Assembly (NCBI GenBank): GCA_003233615.1
Contig: QIMB01000223.1
Location: forward strand, 1-15,005
DNA from: Nitrospirota bacterium
Lineage (GTDB): Bacteria > Nitrospirota > Nitrospiria > Nitrospirales > UBA8639
DNA: 15,005 bases
Direction of reading: 5' to 3'
Shown: piece by piece, positions 8,286-14,638 of the stretch
Position numbering within the stretch: position 1 is the stretch's first letter
Layout of the letters: each line of letters begins with the position of its first letter
Position numbers and translations under genes: made by a program
Notes under the pieces: generated by a model
What the model was told of the DNA's origin: nothing
Database searches by the model: none
Seen by the model: the letters and a program-made list of their open reading frames with translations, nothing else

Positions 8286-8470
8286 ATCAATCCTATCTTG
8301 CACAGATCATGGGTTAGATGTGCTGCTTCTCTTGTGTATACAGACAATGCACCGACGATGACCGTCACATACTTGAAGAACCATTCGGTATACTGAGCAG
8401 AATTCTTAATATTTCCAGCAGATACACCTTCCAAATTCATAAAAAATGACAATTCAGTGTTAGAGTCCAT
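8282..8470 (-). CDS. Possible 62-aa leader ORF overlapping the operon's first gene by ATGA
   Basis: This frame starts at ATG 8470 (MDSNTELSFFMNLEGVSAG) and ends with a TGA that overlaps the next gene's ATG as ATGA, the usual arrangement for translational coupling. A GAGGG lies three to four bases before the ATG, which is rather close. A modest hydrophobic stretch, YVTVIVGALSVY, is present but too short for a clear membrane helix. I recognise no family. The frame stays open upstream to about 8623 without a better start. It may be a real small protein, a leader, or chance. Confidence 0.27.
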   Translation of the reverse strand: MDSNTELSFFMNLEGVSAGNIKNSAQYTEWFFKYVTVIVGALSVYTREAAHLTHDLCKIGLI

Positions 8471-8587
8471 CGACCCTCGCTGCCCCATGACTCTATGAGA
8501 ACAAACCCTGTATCCTGATGGGGTTGTTGAATATTTCACTGGCCATAGCCTATAAATGTCCGAGGGGTAATCAACGTTAGGAGTCAA

Positions 8588-8716
8588 GGGAATGTTGGAA
8601 AAAGTTCGTCCATCGTCCAGCAAAGCCGAAGCCTTTTTGACGTGCGGAGCGTACTCTCAGTACGTGAGCACAGCAAAAAGGCACGAACGCCGCTGGCAAC
8701 TTTTTTCAACATTCCC
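8588..8716. repeat. Long palindromic repeat element (~130 bp) before the dehydrogenase gene
   Basis: The terminal arms are 19 bp with one mismatch: 8588-8606 (GGGAATGTTGGAAAAAGTT) and 8698-8716. Inside are nested arms GCCTTTTTG (8631-8639) with CAAAAAGGC (8674-8682), GTGC with GCAC, and GTACT with AGTAC around a 3-base loop. The whole could form one long interrupted stem-loop. I remember similar GGGAATGTTG-bounded palindromes as recurrent in Nitrospira genomes; this was not checked. It contains no gene and ends 20 bp before the dehydrogenase ATG, in a divergent intergenic region, so it may act as a terminator or insulator, or be a non-autonomous mobile repeat. Confidence 0.8.
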
Positions 8717-8736
8717 CTAATGAAAAGAAGATCGCC

Positions 8737-9618
8737 ATGAATCAGACTACACCATTTGCCGTTATCACCGGAGCGTCTCGAGGGATTGGAGCAGCATATG
8801 CCAGAACCCTAGCTGGGCAAGGCTATGATTTGCTTCTGCTTGGGCGAGATGTGACACGACTAAAGACGTTACAGCAGGAACTTCATGCTGTGACTCAGAG
8901 AGAGATCTGGGCGGAATCGTTGGACCTTAGTCAACCTCAGGCTGCTGAAACATTGTATGGCTTGGCTCGGTCTTACAGATCAGAGGTCTCTCTCTTGATC
9001 AATAATGCCGGATTCGGAATGTATGGGGATTTTGCAGAAATGCCGCTAGCCAATATTCGAAACATGCTTCAGCTTCATATGAACACCATCGTGGAAAGTA
9101 TTCGATTATTTCTACCGGACATGTTGGCTCGAAAACACGGCGCCATTATTACTGTGGCTTCCGTTGCCGGATTCTTTCCCATACCCTACATGACATTCTT
9201 TCCCATACCCTACATGACGGAATATGCGGCCACAAAAGCCTTTCTCATTGCCTTTTCAGAAGGGCTAGCCCGGGAAACTCAAAAACAAGGCATCACGATA
9301 CAGGTCTGTTGCCCAGGGTTTACAGACACGGATTTTCATCAATCCGCAGGACATCAACCCAAGCAAGTCTTCTTTGCACAATCGGCCCAACAAGTCGTCC
9401 AAACCTCTTTACACGCACTTCAATCCAAACGCACCATAGTGACCATTGGCTGGCAAGGCCACCTAGCTTTATGGACAAGCAAACTCGTTCCCCGGAAAGT
9501 CCTCATAGCCTTGGCTAAAACCACCACCTCCCGACTAATAACACCACCTAAATGTTACGATAAACAAGGAGAAGTCCATTGTTGCCTCTGCCGTCTTCAC
9601 TCCACCTCTTGGCGATAG
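8737..9618 (+). CDS. Short-chain dehydrogenase/reductase with an 8-residue active-site duplication
   Basis: This is a classical SDR, an NAD(P)-dependent oxidoreductase with a Rossmann fold; the substrate cannot be told from sequence. The cofactor motif is TGASRGIG (11-18), the NNAG motif is at 89-92, and the catalytic residues are S142, Y163 and K167 (YAATK). CCPGFTDTDF (191-200) is the usual segment after the active site. FFPIPYMT occurs twice in a row (146-161), putting 21 residues between Ser and Tyr. Deleting one copy gives the usual 13. The last ~15 residues, including the cysteine-rich CCLC segment, overlap the next gene and look unlike an SDR C-terminus, so the original stop may have been lost. 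The ribosome site is weak (GAAG, eight bases before the ATG). The palindrome immediately upstream is in its leader or promoter. Confidence 0.92.
   Translation: MNQTTPFAVITGASRGIGAAYARTLAGQGYDLLLLGRDVTRLKTLQQELHAVTQREIWAESLDLSQPQAAETLYGLARSYRSEVSLLINNAGFGMYGDFAEMPLANIRNMLQLHMNTIVESIRLFLPDMLARKHGAIITVASVAGFFPIPYMTFFPIPYMTEYAATKAFLIAFSEGLARETQKQGITIQVCCPGFTDTDFHQSAGHQPKQVFFAQSAQQVVQTSLHALQSKRTIVTIGWQGHLALWTSKLVPRKVLIALAKTTTSRLITPPKCYDKQGEVHCCLCRLHSTSWR
9171..9218. repeat. Perfect 24-bp tandem duplication inside the dehydrogenase gene
   Basis: Positions 9171-9194 and 9195-9218 are identical 24-bp units placed head to tail and in frame. They encode FFPIPYMT twice, between the catalytic serine and tyrosine. 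Confidence 0.95.
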
Positions 9619-10010
9619 CCATGATAAGCATGTTCATATTTTTAAGCGGATGCGCAGGGCCGCGCCCAATCTTGTACCCTAACCACCATCTCAAGCAGAT
9701 GGGCCAGGATCAAACGGATGGCGATATTGAAGAATGTCAACAGCTGGCAGAGGACTATGTGCCAAGCAATGACACCGCAACCGTTGCCGGGAATACCGCT
9801 ATCGGAGCTGGAGCGGGAGGCGCCACAGGTGCAGTGGGAGGAGCAATCAGAGGAGGAGCTGGCTCCGGAGCCGCCATTGGTGCAGCCGTGGGGGCCACAA
9901 TAGGGTTGCTTCGTGGACTTTTTCAAACCACTCAACCCACTCCGACATACAAAGCTTTTGTGAACCGCTGTCTTAATGACCGCGGCTATGAGTCCATTGG
10001 CTGGAAATAG
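9579..10010 (+). CDS. Glycine-zipper lipoprotein
   Basis: This 143-aa secreted lipoprotein starts at TTG 9579. The start is set by AAGGAG seven bases upstream; there is no ATG before codon 15 of this frame. The signal peptide is LLAIAMISMFIFLSGC with lipobox LSGC and lipidated C25. The mature part has a glycine-zipper block at ~70-115 (GNTAIGAGAGGATGAVGGAI), the kind seen in outer-membrane-associated small lipoproteins. It ends CLNDRGYESIGWK, a closing motif common in this group, with C53 and C131 as possible disulphide partners. The gene overlaps the 3' end of the dehydrogenase gene by 40 bases in another frame, suggesting coupled transcription. Its role, probably envelope maintenance or stress, is inferred from family resemblance. 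Confidence 0.87.
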   Translation: MLPLPSSLHLLAIAMISMFIFLSGCAGPRPILYPNHHLKQMGQDQTDGDIEECQQLAEDYVPSNDTATVAGNTAIGAGAGGATGAVGGAIRGGAGSGAAIGAAVGATIGLLRGLFQTTQPTPTYKAFVNRCLNDRGYESIGWK

Positions 10011-10031
10011 AAGGGAACAGACTTTTCCTTC
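10010..10031 (+). terminator. Possible weak terminator hairpin after the lipoprotein gene
   Basis: GAAGGGAA and TTTCCTTC form an 8-bp stem with one G-U pair and a 6-base loop, right at the stop codon. No U-tract follows, so an mRNA 3'-end stabiliser is as likely as a terminator. Confidence 0.35.
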
Positions 10032-10230
10032 AGCAAGATCTTTCGCGTGCGATTACTGCGGAATTCAGATAGCATCAACCGGATCATAGAGAATTTATGG
10101 TTCTGGCATCACAGCAATATCCTGTTTTATTGGAAATGGATCTTGCGATTTTCCATTTGAGAAGCGTTGGTCGGTGAATGAGTTGCTCCTTGTTTTACCA
10201 AACTCCCGTTTCACCGTGATTTTCTGTGTT

Positions 10231-10421
10231 GCCGGGTTTCGGCCCGGCAGCCGAGCCACTTTTGTTTCGACAAAAGTAGCCAAAACCATTGATGCCCCGT
10301 CCGGCCCCATGCAATGAGATGGACGCAAGTCACAGGAGGGCGAGCCAACTCGCTACGCTCAAACAAGGCTCGCCGGATCATTTAGAGCATCCACCCAGAT
10401 GGCCGGACGGCAGGCATCGGA
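10231..10421 (+). repeat. Interspersed repeat, copy A, with two leading hairpins
   Basis: The core at 10289-10421 begins TTGATGCCCCGTCCGG, includes CCAACTCGCTACGCTCAA, and ends GGACGGCAGGCATCGG. Two other copies occur in reverse orientation in this window. Copy A also retains leading structure: a GCCGGG/CCCGGC hairpin (10231-10248) and a perfect 8-bp ACTTTTGT/ACAAAAGT hairpin with TTCG loop (10258-10277), which resembles an intrinsic terminator stem. The wider stretch 10032-10654 has no convincing gene; open frames across the repeat are by-products of its GC-rich sequence. Confidence 0.85.
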
Positions 10422-10497
10422 CCTTGGGAGACGAAGAATTCAGGAATCCAGAAGAAAGAGCATGGAACCATACATTCCGAATGATCCCATAAACCAA

Positions 10498-10525
10498 TTA
10501 GACTATTCGCCTGATTCGGTATAAT
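10498..10525 (+). promoter_or_regulatory. Candidate sigma70-type promoter upstream of the PD-(D/E)XK gene
   Basis: A consensus TATAAT at 10520-10525 has only a poor -35 match (TTAGAC, 10498-10503, spacing 16). It is ~155 bp before the nuclease ATG and outside the putative cassette boundary, so it could drive that gene from the flanking DNA. Confidence 0.3.
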
Positions 10526-10654
10526 AATGATTAGCCGCAACATATTCTGCATAGCTGTTCGGTCTTTCCAGGAATTATGTGCGATACAATCTCCCTCTTT
10601 CCACCCTTGAACCTTTAGGCTGCCACTTTTTCTAGAAGATGAATAAAATTTACT

Positions 10655-10663
10655 GTTAGGTCA
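10655..10663 (+). other. Integron-like core site (GTTAGGT) at the left edge of the nuclease gene
   Basis: GTTAGGTCA fits the GTTRRRY core of integron recombination sites and lies 17 bases before the nuclease ATG. Its exact reverse complement TGACCTAAC occurs immediately after the gene's stop codon. I found no RYYYAAC partner upstream, so this is only the right half of a core site. Confidence 0.4.
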
Positions 10664-10680
10664 GCAATAATGGGGGAAAA

Positions 10681-11778
10681 ATGAGAACACTGATTGATAT
10701 TCTCAGAAAAGGTAATCAGGAGCTATTTCATACCAGTATTATTTCGTGGCTTCTTAATCCGAATGCAGAACATGGTCTAGCGGATCAATTTCTTAACGGG
10801 TTTTCGGCGTTGCTTATCCGAAAAGGATGCCCATCCCTAGGTGATGAAATTCGTCAAGGAAAACCAATAATTCGCTCAGAAGCAACTTCATACAAACGGC
10901 GATATGATATCGAAATACAGACTGAAAAATCTCTCTATGTAATAGAAAATAAAACCAAAAGTATTGGAGGGTTACCGCAGTTTAAACAATACGAGGGGGC
11001 TAATATTCATTTAATCGCGCTTGGCCTTTGCGATGTCTCATTTTCCTCACAGGTGATACTGGATTATCCATTTGTTACGTATGCAGACATACTTGATTTA
11101 CTTGACGAACTTAATGTTGATAATGAAAACGATTTTTCCGTACTTGTAAGACACTATAGAGATTACATTAGGCGCGAATTGCAATTATTAGACTGGATTA
11201 ATGAGTATTACTCAAAATGCAAGATACCCGATTATGATGAAATATTGAAGACTATTTCCTCTGTTGGCGGATATACAAAAAATGACGAACGATTCTTAAA
11301 TCTTTATTACTTGGAGAAGCTTAAACAACAGATTTGTAGAATCAGTGTATTTGAGAATTCGAAATGGGTTATAGACAAGAACATGAAGAGTGGTGTTTGG
11401 CTGGCTAACTACGAAGAGCTTCCAAAGAAGTACAGCTTACATCAAAGTATTCGTGATTTATGCGAAAGGATGGACGGCAATTTGTGGTTTCACATTGAAA
11501 TGTGGGATGGGATTCTTACAAAGAGTAACACAGATGTTGCGGGAGTGCTGCAACTAAGGTGTTCCACTTCTCATTCTCAGAGCAATAGTGAGTTTCATAA
11601 AAATCTAAAAAAGTTGGTTCCTTTGCAAGAAGACGAGTACTACCCATCTCGTATAAAAGAAAACGCGGATACGTTTTATGGTGTTGGTCATAGTGTGATA
11701 AAAGAGGATTTAGTATTTCAAAACATGGTTGATATGATGCGGAATTTCATGAAGCGTTTTGGAGATTTCGACGAATAA
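10681..11778 (+). CDS. PD-(D/E)XK nuclease superfamily protein (PDDEXK_4-like)
   Basis: The 365-aa protein has the opening ELFHTSIISWLLNPNAEHGL (14-33), characteristic of the PDDEXK_4-type family. A nuclease core follows: D76 (RRYDIEI), then E89-N-K91 (YVIENKTKS), then LPQFKQYEG, matching the D...ExK metal-binding and catalytic pattern. Residues ~130-365 are largely helical or mixed and I recognise no DNA-recognition domain. The gene is clearly more AT-rich than its neighbours, pointing to horizontal gain. It stands alone between non-coding blocks, framed by integron-like core sites. GGGGG four bases before the ATG serves as ribosome site. A defence or DNA-processing role is likely from the family but not shown; it could also be a restriction enzyme without a methylase. 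Confidence 0.85.
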   Translation: MRTLIDILRKGNQELFHTSIISWLLNPNAEHGLADQFLNGFSALLIRKGCPSLGDEIRQGKPIIRSEATSYKRRYDIEIQTEKSLYVIENKTKSIGGLPQFKQYEGANIHLIALGLCDVSFSSQVILDYPFVTYADILDLLDELNVDNENDFSVLVRHYRDYIRRELQLLDWINEYYSKCKIPDYDEILKTISSVGGYTKNDERFLNLYYLEKLKQQICRISVFENSKWVIDKNMKSGVWLANYEELPKKYSLHQSIRDLCERMDGNLWFHIEMWDGILTKSNTDVAGVLQLRCSTSHSQSNSEFHKNLKKLVPLQEDEYYPSRIKENADTFYGVGHSVIKEDLVFQNMVDMMRNFMKRFGDFDE

Positions 11779-11860
11779 TGACCTAACAAGGCAAATGCAC
11801 TTGGCCCCTCGACTTCGACACCAACGAAAACTTCTCCACCCTTCATTTGGCCTTTAAGCT
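11779..11860 (+). other. attC-like recombination site remnant after the nuclease gene
   Basis: Immediately after the stop is TGACCTAAC (11779-11787), carrying the RYYYAAC core. AAGGCAAATG (11788-11797) follows and pairs with CATTTGGCCTT (11844-11854) with one unpaired base, as in real attC hairpins. The far core should read GTTAGGT but is TAAGCT, so the right side seems degraded. This suggests a gene cassette that lost one functional end. Confidence 0.42.
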
Positions 11861-11926
11861 ATTCCAAATACTTTCCAAGGCCTTCTTGTCTTTGAGTCAT
11901 ACCAGAAGCCCCTACCCCTCAAATTA

Positions 11927-12053
11927 TCCGACACCTGCCGCCCGTCCCCGTGGGTGGACGCTCTTACGGCTGGCCTTGTCTGAGCCCTGCAAGTTGGCCC
12001 GCCTTCCCACGCTTTTGCGTCCGACCAATCTAATGTGGCCGTGTGGGGCGTCA
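11927..12053 (-). repeat. Interspersed repeat, copy B (most diverged)
   Basis: Read on the minus strand it begins TGACGCCCCACACGG, passes through GGCGGGCCAACTTGCAGG, and ends GACGGGCGGCAGGTGTCGG, parallel to copies A and C. It lacks the two leading hairpins of copy A. The surrounding stretch 11861-12173 contains no gene; frames here come from the repeat. Confidence 0.8.
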
Positions 12054-12173
12054 CTCGCGAGGACGGCGCTACGGCGGTGCTGAGTGCAGAGACCGTAACA
12101 CTCCCATTTGCGAATCAAGCAGGAATTGCGTATCCTAAAGAAAGATACCACATCCAACCAGAAGGCCATTGCT

Positions 12174-12737
12174 ATGACGACAACAACCTCTACAGTAAAA
12201 TTGACCTATGACGAGTATGTCAGTTTTCCTGATGATGGAAAATGCCATGAGCTCATCGATGGAGAACACTACGTGACCCCTGCGCCTCTGACCAAACATC
12301 AACGCATTTCCGTTAATCTCGTTGCCGCTCTTCACCATCACTGCAAACAGACGAAACAGGGTCACGTCTTTTCGGCTCCCACCGATGTCAAGTTCACTGA
12401 AACAGATGTCGTGCAACCGGATGTCTTGTTGATCGCACAGGCCCGGTCTCACCTCATCACACGTGAAAATATCCAAGGCCCCCCAGATCTTCTGATTGAG
12501 ATTGTGTCGGAGTCGACCCGCCGCCGGGATGAACGGCTCAAACGCACGCTCTATGAGCAACATGGCGTAAAGGAATATTGGATTGTGGATCCTGAACTCG
12601 ACAGTGTAAAGATCTACCGGCTGCATGATGGCCGTTATGCGACACCACACGAATTGACACTTGAGCAGCCTCAGGCCATTATCACCACGCCTCTCTTATC
12701 AGGATTCTCCTTCTCCTTAGCCGACCTGTTCGCCTAA
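12174..12737 (+). CDS. Uma2-family (DUF820) putative endonuclease
   Basis: The 187-aa protein belongs to the Uma2/DUF820 branch of the PD-(D/E)XK nucleases, widespread in cyanobacteria and other bacteria, with poorly known roles. The family features are in order: TYDEYVSFPDDGKCHELIDG (11-30), VVQPDVLLI with D83, PPDLLIEIVSEST with E109, then RDERLKRTLYEQHGVKEYWI with K123, and the closing SGFSFSLADLF. The usual catalytic D, E and K are therefore all present, and the length is normal. ATG 12174 is chosen because AAGG lies about eight bases upstream; a TTG frame extension to 12108 has no support. It is the only complete host-like gene in the mosaic region between repeat copies B and C and could itself be mobile. 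Confidence 0.92.
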   Translation: MTTTTSTVKLTYDEYVSFPDDGKCHELIDGEHYVTPAPLTKHQRISVNLVAALHHHCKQTKQGHVFSAPTDVKFTETDVVQPDVLLIAQARSHLITRENIQGPPDLLIEIVSESTRRRDERLKRTLYEQHGVKEYWIVDPELDSVKIYRLHDGRYATPHELTLEQPQAIITTPLLSGFSFSLADLFA

Positions 12738-13019
12738 GGGCCTGTCCATCAATAAGGTTGCCATCTCGCATCCAATCTTCGGGACGCGCCATGCAACAAG
12801 CTCGTGTGCCGAGCCGAAACCCAGCATCACCAATACTCACTTGATTATTATCATTGGATAAACGTATGAGACACATTACACTTCTCAACACTTGGTGCGT
12901 CGCACAAGATGAAGATGGATTCCCGATTAACAATGTCGAGAATGGCAGCGTTGGAGTTGATTAGACCCATAATGACATGAAATGTGGAATGTTTAAAATT
13001 CTTTACTTCCCTCCAATTT
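12738..13019. other. Gene-poor stretch between the Uma2 gene and repeat copy C
   Basis: I see no convincing gene or RNA. A 32-codon frame (12866-12964, starting MRHITLLNTW) lacks a good ribosome site and recognisable homology. The region may hold decayed coding sequence. Confidence 0.5.
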
Positions 13020-13151
13020 TCCAACGCCTGCCGTCCGGCCCTGGGGATGGATGCTCGTATAATCCGGCGGGCCTTGCTTGAGCGTAGCGAGTTGGTCCGC
13101 CCTCCGAAGTCTTGCATTCATCCCATGTAATGAGGCCGGGCGGGGCGTCAA
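13020..13151 (-). repeat. Interspersed repeat, copy C, abutting the group II intron 3' end
   Basis: On the minus strand it begins TTGACGCCCCGCCCGG, contains CCAACTCGCTACGCTCAA (identical to copy A), and ends GACGGCAGGCGTTGG. Its first bases directly follow the predicted last base of the intron, so the intron sits inside this repeat. The missing leading part should lie beyond the intron's 5' end, outside the window. Confidence 0.85.
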
Positions 13152-13189
13152 ATCGACATAGGTAGGCGGTCGCCCGCTTTCCCTGTCAC

Positions 13190-13221
13190 ACCACCGTACA
13201 TACGGATCCGTATACGGCGGT
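13190..13221 (-). ncRNA. Group II intron domain V
   Basis: A 32-base hairpin on the minus strand: lower stem ACCGCCGT/ACGGTGGT (8 bp, one G-U), a 2-base GT bulge, upper stem ATACG/CGTAT and a GATC loop. This is the domain V architecture. The catalytic triad reads CGC, as in class IIC. It sits 13 bases after the reverse transcriptase stop. Confidence 0.85.
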
Positions 13222-13234
13222 TCGGTGGGTTGAG

Positions 13235-14638
13235 CTATCGGTGAACAATCAATCGTGGAATCCCGAGTGAGTCGAAGTAGGCCTTGGGCAGGGCAATCGT
13301 CAGGGCAGGACTCTGGGCCAGCCGCCACGGGCCATGTGCACTTCCCGCTGTTCGGGAGGCCAGAGCGAGGCCCACGCCACGCTTTCGCAAGGCGGCAAAC
13401 CGCACCGCCCCACGTTTCCACTGCATCCAAATCGCCGACCGCAGTCGCCGTCTCATCCACTCCTCTAACCGTTGCAACACTGAAGGCGTCTGACACTTTC
13501 CGAAATAGCCGAGCCACCCCCGAAGATACAGGGTAAGGTCTCGGGCCATGCGGGCAATGGAGACTCCGCGGGTCCGACGCGTCACCACCCGGATTCGGCT
13601 CTTGAACCGCCTGATCGCCGACGGCGCAATACGCCGTTGCGGCTCCCGAGCGGCGGTAAAGCTGAACCCAAGAAACGTTCGGGTGGCTCCCAACCCCACC
13701 GCACTCTTCTGCTGGTTGACGCGAAGCTTCAGCCGGTTGGTAAGAAACCGTGTCAGGCTGGCCAACACCCGGAGCCCGGCTCGGCGACTCTGCACGTAGA
13801 TGGTACAATCATCTGCGTACCGCACAAACCGAAGCCCGCGGTGGGCCACTTCGCGATCCAGCTCATCGAGCACAATGTTCGACAACAAGGGCGATAACGG
13901 CCCGCCTTGCGGCGTGCCCGCCGTCAGCGGACTCACCAACCCCTGCTCTAACACCCCAGCCGTCAGAAACGCCCGGATCAGTCTCAAAATGCGCGTGTCC
14001 CTGATCCGTTGGGCCAACCTCGCCATCAGTTTGTCATGACAGACCCGATCCAGTTTGTCATGACAGACCCGATCAAAGAATTTCTCTAGATCGAGGTCCA
14101 CCACCCAGTAGTAGCCGGCGGCAAGATACTGCTGCGCCTGCTCGACGGCCTGATGGGCGGAGCGCCCGGGGCGAAACCCATAACTGTGGGCAGAAAAGGT
14201 CCGATCCCACTCGCCTTGGAGAATCTGCAGAACCGCTTGTTGGATACAGCGATCCAACACCGTCGGAATCCCCAGACGGCGTGTCCCGCCCGCCGGCTTG
14301 GGAATCTCGACCCGTTTCACCGGCTGCGGCACATACGTTCCCGCCAGTAAGTGGGCACGGAGCGTAGGCCAGTGCTGCTCCAGGTGCGCCGGTAATTGAT
14401 GAACCGTCATGCCATCCACCCCGGCACCCCCGTGGTTCCTCTTCACTCGTCTCACCGCCTGTTGGATGTTGCTCCACTCACAGACGGCTTCCATCAACTG
14501 GTCACCCATACCCGGGCTTTCAACGGGGCGGTTCGCCGCAAGCGATTCGGTCACTTCCTCGACAGCCCTTCGGGCTTCACCCCTATCCTCCGTCGGGAAG
14601 GCCAGGTTTAACTGGTTATTCAGCCGCTTGTCGCTCAT
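13235..14638 (-). CDS. ltrA: Group II intron reverse transcriptase/maturase
   Basis: The 467-aa intron-encoded protein helps the intron splice and copies it into new DNA targets. RT motifs are in order: GAGVDGMT (71-78), RRLGIPTVLDRCIQQAV (120-136), SYGFRPGRSAHQAV (152-165), VVDLDLEKFFD (179-189), TPQGGPLSPLLSN (242-254) and RYADD (273-277), with likely metal ligands D183, D276 and D277. A GIIM maturase domain follows (~330-405, including YLRGWLGYFGK). The protein ends ALPKAYFDSLGIPRL with no HNH endonuclease, as in classes that use nicked or single-stranded targets. DRVCHDKL occurs twice in tandem (189-204) right after the catalytic motif, which is abnormal and may damage activity. The gene is much more GC-rich than its neighbours. 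The gene symbol is used generically. Confidence 0.93.
   Translation of the reverse strand: MSDKRLNNQLNLAFPTEDRGEARRAVEEVTESLAANRPVESPGMGDQLMEAVCEWSNIQQAVRRVKRNHGGAGVDGMTVHQLPAHLEQHWPTLRAHLLAGTYVPQPVKRVEIPKPAGGTRRLGIPTVLDRCIQQAVLQILQGEWDRTFSAHSYGFRPGRSAHQAVEQAQQYLAAGYYWVVDLDLEKFFDRVCHDKLDRVCHDKLMARLAQRIRDTRILRLIRAFLTAGVLEQGLVSPLTAGTPQGGPLSPLLSNIVLDELDREVAHRGLRFVRYADDCTIYVQSRRAGLRVLASLTRFLTNRLKLRVNQQKSAVGLGATRTFLGFSFTAAREPQRRIAPSAIRRFKSRIRVVTRRTRGVSIARMARDLTLYLRGWLGYFGKCQTPSVLQRLEEWMRRRLRSAIWMQWKRGAVRFAALRKRGVGLALASRTAGSAHGPWRLAQSPALTIALPKAYFDSLGIPRLIVHR
14027..14074. repeat. Perfect 24-bp tandem duplication inside the reverse transcriptase gene
   Basis: Positions 14027-14050 and 14051-14074 are identical units, in frame, encoding DRVCHDKL twice. 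One copy removed gives the normal FFDRVCHDKLMARLA sequence after the catalytic aspartate motif. Confidence 0.95.

Noticed and set aside
8483..8523. CCCCAT/ATGGGG inverted repeat upstream of the ATPase operon
   Set aside because: Only 6-bp arms separated by ~29 bases; not better than chance without conservation data.
9642..9935. 97-codon minus-strand frame opposite the lipoprotein gene
   Set aside because: Serine/cysteine/glycine-rich shadow of the glycine-zipper codons; no ribosome site.
10095..10492. Short frames on both strands over repeat copy A
   Set aside because: They follow the repeat sequence, and similar peptides appear in copy C, so they reflect the repeat rather than a protein.
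10655..11860. Complete integron
   Set aside because: No integrase, attI or cassette array; only one gene with one core half and one attC-like remnant.
12866..12964. 32-codon ORF starting MRHITLLNTW
   Set aside because: No good ribosome site, no recognised family, and isolated in a decayed-looking stretch.
12993..13808. 271-codon minus-strand frame spanning the intron end and repeat copy C
   Set aside because: Runs through domain V and the reverse transcriptase gene in another frame; arises from GC-rich sequence.
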